A stretch of 64,000 bases of DNA from Siphonodentalium dalli. Lineage: Eukaryota > Mollusca > Scaphopoda > Gadilida > Siphonodentaliidae. The stretch spans positions 24,441,141 through 24,505,140 of the forward strand of contig CP136065.1 in assembly GCA_032622095.1 (NCBI GenBank), given 5' to 3'. Below, piece by piece: positions 55,126 through 64,000 of this stretch; position 1 is the first letter of the stretch, and every line of letters starts with the position of its first letter. The notes under the pieces are model-generated. The model was given only the letters and a program-made list of their open reading frames with translations, was not told where the DNA came from and searched no databases. Made by a program: the position numbers and the translations under genes.

Positions 55126-56062
55126 TGTCTCAATCACACTCAGTAAGGGAACGATCATTTCCCATTTGAGAAAACGAATTTAAAGTACAAAAACTAAAGA
55201 TAATAAACAACTTACTTATCCAGATGCAAAGACACTACTAGACTGGATTACCTGTCCCTGGTCCAGAAGTTCTCTCTCGAATGAGGCATTTACAGGTTAC
55301 GTCCGCACACCCAGAATGTCGACTTCCTGCCATGTGCTTTAAAGCCACTAGGCGGGTTTGCGCTCCAAAATACACCTAATATATTCGCTTTGGGATGTGT
55401 CTCGGTATCGAAACTTCTGCAGCATCTGTTCATTCAGGAAAAGTGAATTCATTCAAGATAAATGCGCGTGATTTTGTCAGAAAATTAGTATTAATAAGGA
55501 ACCGTAAAAAATCATTCCTGAACCATCACAAAACCGGTGATATAATGACTTCCGATGCAACAGTTCCAACACAGTGCATGTATGACGAAGCCTTATTAAT
55601 AATTTCGGAGGAAATTGACGGTAAACATGTTTTATCTATTTTTGGTGACACACCCCCGACAACACACTGATTGATCTCTCAGCCAGTGTAAGTTTGGTAT
55701 TACGGAGTTCCTGTATCATTGAGATGAAGATGGACAAACATATAAGTTCTATAACGTTAAGCTTTAAAAAAACAGAGTTGGGCCTAGAACATACGTCTAT
55801 ACATAATTGTAATGCAATTGAGTATTTGTCACTAAAACAAGCATTCTGATTGGCCGAGGGCGGCTAACTTTAGATTTCGATTCACTGACATCGGCCGCTT
55901 CAGCGTGCATCAAATGTGAATGTAGCACGGTAATATTTCATCGGAGTAGCGAAACGAGCCAAATGCAAAATGAAAGTCTCGATTCGTGTCATGAAAATGA
56001 CTAAATGATACTTTTTATACATTTGTTATTGTTGCAAATTCCTTGCTAGATTAAAATGTAAT
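55126..56062. other. no supported gene
   Basis: A 91-codon frame at 55395-55670 (..SFKINARDFVRKLVLIRNRK..) has a protein-like composition but no motif I know and no splice context that decides it. Confidence 0.3.
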
Positions 56063-56221
56063 GGAGATAAACGTACCCTGTTTCGTTGTACATTCTGGGA
56101 TTCGAGCATGAAAACAGTTTGTGAACTCGCCGGCTTGAACTCGCCGGCAAGCCGGCTCGTTCACAAACTGTTTCATGCTCGAATCCCAGAATGTACAACT
56201 CAACAGGGTACGTTTATCTCC
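56063..56221. repeat. 159-bp near-perfect hairpin
   Basis: Arms of about 62 bases, starting GGAGATAAACGTACCCTGTT, differ by two substitutions and one indel. The 35-base centre holds three CGCCGGC/GCCGGC boxes, including a direct repeat GAACTCGCCGGC. The near identity of the arms suggests a recent origin or strong conversion. Confidence 0.8.
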
Positions 56222-57150
56222 TAAATCAGCCTGGTGAGATCTATCCAGAACATATGCTATCGAATTGGGTTCTTGACCATATGAAGCACAACACATACAC
56301 AAAGGCCACCTGTCGGTCACTGCAACAGGAAACATACAGTAGAACAAGCTTCAATTTTCTTCGTAAAATATTATCGCCAATTACACAATTATACAGTTTT
56401 CCCATGTTCAGCATTGTCCCGTGCAGTTAGGGACTACCGCGGCCGAGAATTTGTCTGACAAATATCACACATACTTATATATATTCTGTGGTTAGCCCAA
56501 ACACAGGGATATTTCAATGGAAACTATATATAGTGTGACTTGTGGTTCATAGTTATAAATGCATGACCCAAAGCTATATGTATATATACACGATGACAAC
56601 TGTTTGAATGCACTTATATAAGGGAGTGGGAAAAGCAAAACTAAGGCGACACAAAATTAATGTATTGTTTCTCAGGCACCTGCTTCACAACACTGTGTCC
56701 CCCTGGGTTCTTTTTATGGCCCTCTTATTTAAAAATTATAAATCATCATAACGCTCGTCTTCACAAAGGCATTGTCCACAATCACCACCACTTTTCATAA
56801 CACATTTCAACTTGTATTTGATATTTCTGACTTGGCTATTTCCGATAATACTAAAGTTGGTACAGGTTATACAGAAGACTCGGTGTTTAATACATTGAAA
56901 TTGTATTTAAGGAATAATGTTTCATAATGTAATTACATAGTGTAAAGACGTTGGCTTGATCACAAACTTGTGAGTTGCGAAACAGATTATTCTTTAGTAT
57001 AATTACAGCACAACAGAATATATCAATGTAAACATTTTTATTTGGATATCGCTAAACATTGGGCACTTTATTTTGATGTTGCAAGCGACGTCACTTGTGG
57101 ATAAATGTATACGCTTAACTGTCAAGTGATCTGCTCATACTGTAACGTGC
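56222..57150. other. no feature recognised
   Basis: Stop-rich sequence; no repeat partner seen. Confidence 0.3.
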
Positions 57151-57430
57151 ACTTCCCACATTATTAAATATTTATAAAAATTCGTACCAGATGACTCTCT
57201 GGACAAACTGCAAAAGTGATGATGCACGTTTCTTGTTTGACAGTAACTCTCTTGATGGTGAGGCTTGCTTTGAATAATCACCCAATTATTCTGTTTAGGA
57301 CTTTGTTCATCTAGGGATACAAATAAGTACAAGGATGTTATCATATAAGTTTGATGTAGTGTTATCATCAGATAAAACTTTTTAACGTTTGTTGATAAAT
57401 CACTGTAACAGTTCTGCTTACATGACAAAA
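57151..57430 (-). pseudogene. decayed duplicate of the 58.2-kb exon
   Basis: On the minus strand an acceptor-like TTGTATCCCTAG precedes ATGAACAAAGTCCTAA, matching TTTCTCTAG-ATGAAAAAAGTCCTAA of the 58.2-kb copy, and the flanking intron-like 'ACATCCTTGTACT' also matches. In-frame TGA after about ten codons shows decay. Confidence 0.45.
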
Positions 57431-58129
57431 GTTTCAATGCGCGAAATATTGTGTTATTCACGAACTAACTATCTGTAAGCTCCATTTTTGGTCTGAGTAG
57501 TTATGTGTTTCCATTGTATACGTTTATGTTTTGTTCATATTTACCCACTGTGAGTGCTCTGGGCCGCTTTATATATCATCATTGTCAGATTATTGTCAAC
57601 CCTACCCAGGCAAGTCTTATTTCTCATTGGAACTGACTTCTGAATTTCTCAGCAAATCACCAACATATGGTAGCGGTCTTTACAACACACTGTGTCTCTT
57701 TATCTACAGTATCTACAGTATCTACAGTGTTGACTTCTGGCTCCATTTTCAGATCCGGGAGATCCAACGTAGACACTGGTGATTTGATCACTAAAATTAT
57801 CATACATTATTGCAGTTAATGATTTAACGAAATTGCAACTCTTGATGAATCTGCTGACTGACTGCACCCTCAATATGTTATAATACTATATACATGTAGG
57901 AAGTAATGAGAGGATTTGATCTACCAATAAAATTACATTTATTTTTATAAAAGAAATTGGAATGAGAGATCAATTGTAGCAACAACAACCCAATGCATAA
58001 TTCCATGTATCAGATGCCTGATATGTTTACTGAAAACATTTATGAATCTCCATGCCCATCAATACTGGTGCTGGTTAATATTTGAGAATTGAGCCTACTA
58101 TCTGTCAGCATTTTAATGTCAATGCTATA
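57431..58129. other. no supported gene
   Basis: A short (TATCTACAG)3 run at 57702-57728. Nothing else recognised. Confidence 0.3.
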
Positions 58130-58214
58130 CTTTATTCTATTTATAAAGAGGAGAAAGTGTCACCAGGAGGAACATTTTCACACCGACTGATTTTGGAGAT
58201 AACATCTATTTCGG

Positions 58215-58418
58215 TTATTCTTTCGTTGTCGTCAGACCGATGAGTTCCTTGGTGTCACCACACGCTTTGGCCTTAGCTTTGGATAGCGAAGGCGTCAAAG
58301 GAGTTGCAGACTCAGTCTGTTTTGTGGGCACTGCATCACCATTGTCCGACAGTAACTCTATCGGTGGTGATGCTAGCGTTTGAACAATCCCCCATTCTCC
58401 CGTTAGGACTTTTTTCAT
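58215..58418 (-). CDS. possible terminal exon of an unknown host gene
   Basis: The 67-codon frame is preceded on the minus strand by a good acceptor (TGTTTCTCTAG, with upstream pyrimidines) and followed about 80 bases past its stop by AATAAA (58130-58136), as a last exon would be. The product is hydrophilic, Ser/Thr/Lys-rich (..SDNGDAVPTKQTESATPL.. LSKAKAKACG..) and probably disordered. The local G+C is higher than that of the surroundings. The first ATG lies at the splice boundary, so the true frame probably continues from an upstream exon. No family recognised. A decayed tandem copy lies 1 kb away at 57151. Confidence 0.4.
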   Translation of the reverse strand: MKKVLTGEWGIVQTLASPPIELLSDNGDAVPTKQTESATPLTPSLSKAKAKACGDTKELIGLTTTKE

Positions 58419-59402
58419 CTAGAGAAACATTAGTACAAGGACGTTATCATATAACTTTGATGTAGTGGTATCCTGATATATTACATTGAATCAATGCAAT
58501 TGACGATGAGCTGTTCTAATTTGTAATTCAAGTTCAGGTTATAATCGATGTTCACCTAGCTCTAATATGAGAGAATAAAGCATTGTCTAACGTAGAACAG
58601 TCACTGAGACAGATTATTAATTGTCGTCAGTCTTGGAATTCAATTCTAATATTGCCTAATGTCATAGTAGATATTGTTTTATTGTCAAGATACGGATTTA
58701 TGCATTCACGCTTGAGAAAAACAAGTCACAATTTCCACATCTAAATCCACATTAGACATATAGGCCCACTGATGTAGGATTCCCCACCCGTCCTGACATC
58801 CCGACAGGAACCGTGGATATGTGATTTATTGGTATACCGTAAATGATTACTCACGTAACATGCTTGACATTGCAGATCATTGTGACTCACACTTTTGTAT
58901 TGTCAAGCTTGAATTTCACAATATTTGCGAAAGAACCTTCAAAGTGCTTGGAACACGAACAGCTGTATTGTGACTGCCCGTTCCAATCCCATCTTATTGC
59001 AGACAAGCGTCATCGAATGGCTGCATTCTTGGTTCACTTGAATAGATGATTATATCCATGGATACAGTTTGCAGCGACTAGTCATTTCTATCTTTTTCAA
59101 ATAAAAAACATCTATTTCAAAATAAGTGAATTTAAAAACTGCGCATAAAATCACTTCCGCCTTCCATACCACGATGACGTCATTGCCCCACTCGCGACGG
59201 AATAGCCGATTCAAAAAATAATATTGTAAACAAAGCAGCCGTTTTCTTCAAATGGATGGAATTAGTAGATTTTGGTATAAATCCTAGCAAAATTGACGAG
59301 ATATACACTTTTATTAGCATATATTAACCCATATTTAGCTAGGTTTGGAGCTGAAGTAATTGTATCTTTCAACTGGTCCTTAATAAACATAATAATTTAC
59401 TT
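58419..59402. other. no supported gene
   Basis: A 68-codon frame at 58843-59049 includes five Cys but lacks start context, motif or conservation evidence. Nothing else recognised. Confidence 0.3.
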
Positions 59403-59902
59403 TAAAGGCACGTGAGGCCTTAGTTGTCGAAAAATATTCATATTTGTTCGAATCACCGTAAACAGAAAAACATTAAAACGCATACAATTTCGTTCATATA
59501 TACCATGACCATCGCGTAAACAGCATGTTGTCATAAAGATTTACTATATTTTACCTAAGCAAGAGCCTGATTGTGTTACAGAAGACAACACACTGCTGCT
59601 GGCTAATCACACACAAATGGCATAAACGCTCTTTATTCGTTCCATATCAGGAATTCACCCACAAAGAACGCTCTTTATGTTTACCATCATAATATAAACA
59701 AACACTAGAAAAGTAACTTTGTATGCTTTTGTTTACATAACAATGGTCAAAACTATGACACTAACATACTGTTTATGCGATATTTCTTATTTGTATACGG
59801 ACAAAGTCTGTCTACATTTTGTTGTTCTTTCTGTTTGTGGCGGTTTTTGGCGGGTGGATATATTTTCACAGGATACCCACCGCCAAGGCCAACCGTACCT
59901 TT
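59403..59902 (-). mobile_element. MITE, 'AAAGAGCG' family, copy 2
   Basis: Reverse-oriented copy of 2916-3441. Ends: TTTAAAGGCACGTGAGGCC on the left and GGCCAACCGTACCTTTAA on the right, about 12-15 bp of inverted repeat. Paired ACGCTCTTTAT motifs lie at 59628 and 59667. No coding capacity and no convincing target duplication. Confidence 0.7.
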
Positions 59903-60344
59903 AACTGTATACATTTGAAGTCTTGGTAACTGAAATGCAATATGGACTTAACAAATACTTATTCCACATGTAGTTTTATGCTAGCTTTATCTGTTTTGTT
60001 TGCAACAAGTTCGTGAATAGATATACCTTACTCCAAGTCGATAACGATTATTTTTCTCTTGCTGCTATTATTTGTATCGGACTTGTGGAGGCACCGAATC
60101 AATACGCGTGTTCATTTTAATGTGAATGCTGCTTCAGTGCGCGTGAACAAATAATCGATTATTATTTTAATCAAAACCCACCCAATTTACATTTTCTTCG
60201 TTACAATGTCTTTTGGCAAACTGACTGCTCTTAGTTTGTGATATGGCATATCGTCCGAAGCTACGTTATACCCCAAGTGAATGAATAAAATAAATAATCA
60301 GTCTGTTCTCCCCAAAAATCCTCATATCATATGCTTATAATAGA
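59903..60344. other. no feature recognised
   Basis: Stop-rich sequence without repeat partners. Confidence 0.3.
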
Positions 60345-60668
60345 GCTTGTTTTATGTAGAATATCTGCTTAGCATCGACTAATTTTGAGTCAATAATGTG
60401 CTGAAAATGAGGTCGTTTTAGTCACACTATCGACTCTTAATGAGGCGATTCTAAGCAGATTATGTACGGACAATGACACAAGTAAGCCATCTCACGATTT
60501 AGCAGGTGTACGCTCTTTAACATGTGTTTTCATTGTGGTCCGCGCCATAAAACGAAATGACGGATATGACTCCATTATCTGCGTATTTAAGAAACAAATA
60601 ATCACATTATGTACCTATTTCAGATTATAGGTATATAGTTTATGTGCGTATTTGCGGGAGGATATGTT
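60345..60668 (-). mobile_element. MITE-like repeat Y, copy 3
   Basis: Inverse of copies 1 and 2. It ends with 'TTATGTGCGTATTTGCGGGA' and includes the hairpin 'TTTTGAGTCAATAATGTG'/'CACACTATCGACTC' and 'GTACGCTCTTTAACATGTG'. Confidence 0.65.
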
Positions 60669-61426
60669 TAGAAATGCGAGCAATTCCTGGTTTAGCTTGA
60701 GACATTAACGTGATATTCAGTGTGGCCAGATGTAAAACTTGATACGATATTTAATGATAGCCTGCCTCTTTCCTTATCAGACTATTGATTCAGATGCGCA
60801 CAATAATGCTTCTTAGTGAGTGGGGACACTCAAAAGGATCTTTTGTGACTAGAAATATGTTACTATTTGTAACACAATACAACAATTGGCTGAACACATT
60901 ACAAGAGCTTTGGGTGGGTTTTGTGATTAATAATGCAAACGGGTCTTAAAACAGTTCAATAGAAACTTTTGTTGGTAGTTTTATCGGGAAGAAATAGACC
61001 ATGGCTAGGCCGTTCTATATTGAATTGATTCTCCAATTCAGTTATAGAAGAATGCAATACAATGGTATGTTATTCACTTGGAGGGGTGTTCAGGTACACG
61101 TGCCACCACCTACTCGTTGGTCAAATCCAAAAGAAAGTCCAGAAAATAACATAACATTGCAACATAAAATAAGAACTGAAAACATATATTATAATAGTCA
61201 TAGCAACCATAGTCATATTATTATGTGTTATGTTTAAGGCCATGGCTCCGTTTGCTATGAGTCTTAAATTTTCGCCATGACCTTACTCCATGTAAGTTGA
61301 ATAAATAATGGGAATGATATAAAACAATCCTAATTTGTAATATTTAAGTATTAGCAATAAATTGTGGATTCAAGATAACGATTTAGCAAAATCCCATGAC
61401 CACATTGAAATCGCCGTTCGTTTTTA
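60669..61426. other. no supported gene
   Basis: A 78-codon frame at 61001-61237 has no motif. No repeat partner seen. Confidence 0.3.
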
Positions 61427-61995
61427 GCTTAATTTTACAACTTAAATGTTTGAGCTATATCCACCGGCACACCCTACATCCCGTAATTATGGCCTGAGCA
61501 TTTAAAAAAATTTGCATTCACGATTGTGATCACCTGTAGATGGGAGCTTTCAAATTTCAAATGAACGACTTTCGATGAAAAACATGGCCGCCGGAAGCCA
61601 TCTTTGATATTAATCTTTGCATGACCGATTCTTTGGCGCACTTTACAGACCACATCCCTCATCCGATCATCACCAAACTTCATATGGATCTTTGGAGTGA
61701 CCTCTAGGTGGGAGCCTCTTATTTTTACCGAAAATTTCGTTGAAAAACTCTTGGAATTTACTCTTTGTATGACTAAATCCTTCGGAACACCCTACATACC
61801 ACATTCCTCATCCGATCATCGCCAATCTGCATATGGATCTTCGGGGTGACCTCTAGATTGGAGCCTCCTATTTTGACCGAAATTCGTTGTCAGCGGCCAT
61901 CTTGTATTTCAAAATTCAATCCATCAGCATGGGCTGCAGGCCGTACTGTTTCATTGCTCATCACAAATATTTAACTTCTCAAGGTGAGCTACAGT
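61427..61995 (+). mobile_element. tandem-core element W, copy 3
   Basis: Starts TTTTAGCTTAATTTTACAAC..GTTTGAGCTAT and continues with units marked by 'CACCTGTAGATGGGAGC', 'GACCTCTAGGTGGGAGC' and 'GACCTCTAGATTGGAGC' near 61529, 61699 and 61849 (150-170 bases apart). It ends near 'AAGGTGAGCTACAGTGG'. It lacks the CGTCC-rich stretch after the hairpin. Confidence 0.6.
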
Positions 61996-62303
61996 GGCAC
62001 TGACACTTTCATTTATATAAATTGTGATCATATTAATCTTACCTTCTCTCATGTCAGTGTCCTCTAAGACTACAGCTTTCTTCCCATAATTTAAATACCC
62101 TCTTGAGTATGTGTTGGCAGCTCCTAAATTTCCTCTTCTGGTGGAGGACATGTGGCTTATTAAGTAACTGCTTTCATTCCAATTCGATATTGGGGCCTCG
62201 TTGGCTCAGTCGGTAATGGATGAAAATCCAAGCCGTCTCACCCTCCAGCGCTGGCGATAGGGGTTCAACTCCACACATGTTTCCATCGTGGACTTTGTAA
62301 TTA

Positions 62304-62922
62304 TACCCCCGCAACGAGTTGTGGGGGTATACTGGTATCAGCTTGTCCGTCCATCTGTCCGTCCGTCGTGGACGCAAATTTGTCCGGAGTTTTTCTCAGT
62401 CGTTTTTTGATCAATTTCCGTGAAACTTGGCACAGACATCAACCACCATGGCAACCTGTGTACCTGCGATTATGACGTCTGTCAGACTTTTTTTGGAGGA
62501 GTTATCCCCCCATTTTTCGACTTAGAAAAGTTTCACAACATGTATAATTTTGTCCGGTATTTATTCCTACATTTTGAGGTCAATTTTGTTTAAACTTGGC
62601 ACAAATATTTAGTACCGTGGGAACATGTGCACCTGCGATTATGACTTCTGTCCGACATTTTTTGGTGGAGTTATCTCCCTTTTTCGACTTAGAAACTTTT
62701 TTGCAACATGCATTTTTAGGTCAATGTTTTTTAATCTTGGCACTGATATTTAGTACCATGGGAACCTGTGCACCTGCGATTATGATGTCTGTCTGACTTT
62801 TTTTTTGGAGTTATGATTAGGGTTAGGGGTTAGGGTTTGGGGGTTCAGGGTTTGCATAATTTCAGTGCCCAATATATGGTAATGGCTACTTCACTCAAAT
62901 AACATTTTGAATACGGGGGGTA
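62304..62922 (-). mobile_element. pearl/Helentron-like element nested in the SINE
   Basis: Ends TACCCCC (62304) and GGGGGGTA (62915-62922). Next to the left end lies a hairpin, TACCCCCGCAAC/GTTGTGGGGGTA, then GTCCGTCCATCTGTCCGTCC, then a tandem core marked by 'CCTGCGATTATGA.(G/T)TCTGTC' near 62464, 62632 and 62775 (168 and 143 apart). A degraded TTAGGG-like patch follows at 62817-62855. Same architecture as 20918-21695. Confidence 0.65.
62815..62856 (+). repeat. degraded telomere-like patch
   Basis: 'ATTAGGGTTAGGGGTTAGGG' followed by GTTTGGGGGTTCAGGGTTT. Shorter and more degraded than 9649-9682. Confidence 0.6.
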
Positions 62923-63178
62923 TTACTTAGTCCCATCTGGGACAAGCCCATCTCTAATTCGAAATAGTTAACTGGTGGAGTAGCCAGTTACTCGCCGATG
63001 GCCGGTGGCTTGCCGCACATGGTCGACGAGTTTATCAGCCATTTAAACCACTGTTAGATTAACCGTAAGTGTGCAGATTTCCTCCACCACTAAAACTGGC
63101 AAATGTCGTGATATGGCCTTAGTTGCTGAAAACGACATTAAACCCCAATCAGTTAATCAATAAATCCAATTCGATATT

Positions 63179-63324
63179 TCTTAGTTTCTTTTCATGGTCT
63201 GTTGATTGAACTATTGGTGACTTACGTTTGAATACACAGGCAGCGGCTGCTACAACGTAAGATAATGCTGCGACCACCGCTCACTTTAAATTGCAATATC
63301 AAACAAATATTCAATGTACTCAAC
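63179..63324. other. unassigned
   Basis: Flank of the SINE. No feature recognised. Confidence 0.3.
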
Positions 63325-63390
63325 ATATCCACGCGCAAATATGCACATGATCGGCCTATGATGTGAAATAGCTACATAATGTGATTCACT
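63325..63390 (+). repeat. repeat Y, 5' fragment
   Basis: 'CGCGCAAATATGCACATGAT', CGGCCTATGATGTGAAATAG and CTACATAATGTGATT match the start of Y copy 1. The rest of the element is absent. Confidence 0.6.
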
Positions 63391-64000
63391 GTGTACATAC
63401 GACACCGGAAGGAGTACGAAACACGAATTTTCTTACGCTACGCACCTATGTACATATATCAGGCTTTTTCTCGAAAACTGTGAGACATGTGCATGGCAGG
63501 TAAGCTGTAGTTAATGGACGCTATTGTCACTTTGACACGAAGCGAAAGGTTTATTCGTCAATTGACAATTTAGGCGAATACTCGCACGAAAAGTCATCAC
63601 ATAATTCTAAAGTATAAGCAAAAATAGAAGGGCGCATAAATTAATAAAAATGGCTTACTATACAGATGGACAACTGTACTGCAGTATGCTAATTTGGCGT
63701 ACGGCATCATGTTTTGTGAACACAAATCCAGGCCTTGCGTACTGATTTGGCCATGTACCTCGGCATTGAAATTCTCACTGGAGCGAGTGGTGTGGATTTT
63801 GTAAAGATTTGAGCAAAAGATTGCTTAAATTTCGCAGCATCAATCATTAGGTTTTTTCATGATAAATAAGACTTGCCACCAGTTATTAGTTGGTCTGACC
63901 ACTCATAGATACTCATAGAAAGATGTTTCTGACTTTTGAATTTCACATATCCCCATCTTTATTGTATTTAGAATCTGAACAACTATTAAAAGAAGACAAA
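63391..64000. other. no feature recognised
   Basis: No gene or repeat partner identified to the window end. Confidence 0.3.

Larger units (their letters stand above)
62178..63178 (+). mobile_element. tRNA-derived SINE, copy 2, split by an insertion
   Basis: The exact 14-bp direct repeat TCCAATTCGATATT borders the unit at 62178-62191 and 63165-63178. Head: 'GCCTCGTTGGCTCAGTCGG' (box A) and GGGTTCAACTCC (box B) at 62265. Tail (62965-63164): 'CCTCCACCACTAAAACTGGC', 'GTCGTGATATGGCC' and 'TGAAAACGACATTAAACCCC', ending in an (AATC/AATA) run. The middle is interrupted by a pearl-like element at 62304-62922, leaving about 350 bases of SINE. Confidence 0.85.

Noticed and set aside
62192-62285. A functional tRNA gene, because boxes A and B are present
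   Set aside because: The sequence does not fold into a cloverleaf and continues into a SINE body with target duplications.

Overview
The window looks like gene-poor, repeat-saturated DNA of a metazoan, most likely a marine mollusc or another lophotrochozoan. The reasons are: no operons or bacterial features; AT-rich sequence full of stops; vertebrate-type TTAGGG interstitial repeats; tRNA-headed SINEs whose 3' part ends in an 'AAACGAC..TTAAAC' tail common in molluscs; pearl/Helentron-like elements with a tandem-repeat core; and remnants of a Ty3/Gypsy element and an I-clade-like LINE. The species assignment is inference. No complete, confidently identifiable host gene was found.

Layout. 0-5 kb: degenerate tandem arrays, an inverted-repeat MITE, and a decayed fragment of a CXC-type protein gene. 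5-14 kb: several copies of a TTAA/piggyBac-type palindromic MITE, a 96-bp hAT-like hairpin with 8-bp target duplications, two dispersed repeat families (X, Y), a tandem-core element (W) and a SINE. 14.4-19.3 kb: the most intriguing structure, a frameshifted gene for a Cys-rich protein with a C-terminal CXC cluster, lying between two arrays of the same repeat in opposite orientation. It may be a decayed, undescribed DNA transposon. 20-31 kb: a TA-flanked MITE with a pearl-like element nested in it, a second W copy, three copies of a dispersed unit (Z), one attached to an ORF for a small secreted-looking Cys-rich peptide, and an 11-unit tandem array. 31-40 kb: mostly unique or decayed sequence with local duplications.

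40.5-45.2 kb (minus strand): a 5'-truncated Ty3/Gypsy element (partial RNase H, integrase zinc finger, catalytic core, GPY/F tail) followed by an unfamiliar Thr/Pro-rich ORF3 in the env position and a 49-bp minisatellite. 49.5-51.7 kb (minus): a complete-ended but ORF2-less LINE with a 14-bp target duplication; its 3' tail matches the tail of the two SINEs, pointing to it (or its relatives) as their mobiliser. 52-64 kb: LINE RNase H-like duplicates, a 159-bp perfect-looking hairpin, a possible terminal host exon and its decayed tandem copy, an inverted second copy of the 3-kb MITE, the third W copy, and a SINE split by a pearl-like insertion.

The coding remnants do not cooperate in a pathway. 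They form layers of insertion: SINE into X; pearl-like into SINE; pearl-like into a TA-flanked MITE; piggyBac-type MITE into W; a 156-bp hairpin-ended element into Z. All identities are from reading the sequence by eye; no searches or alignments were run.
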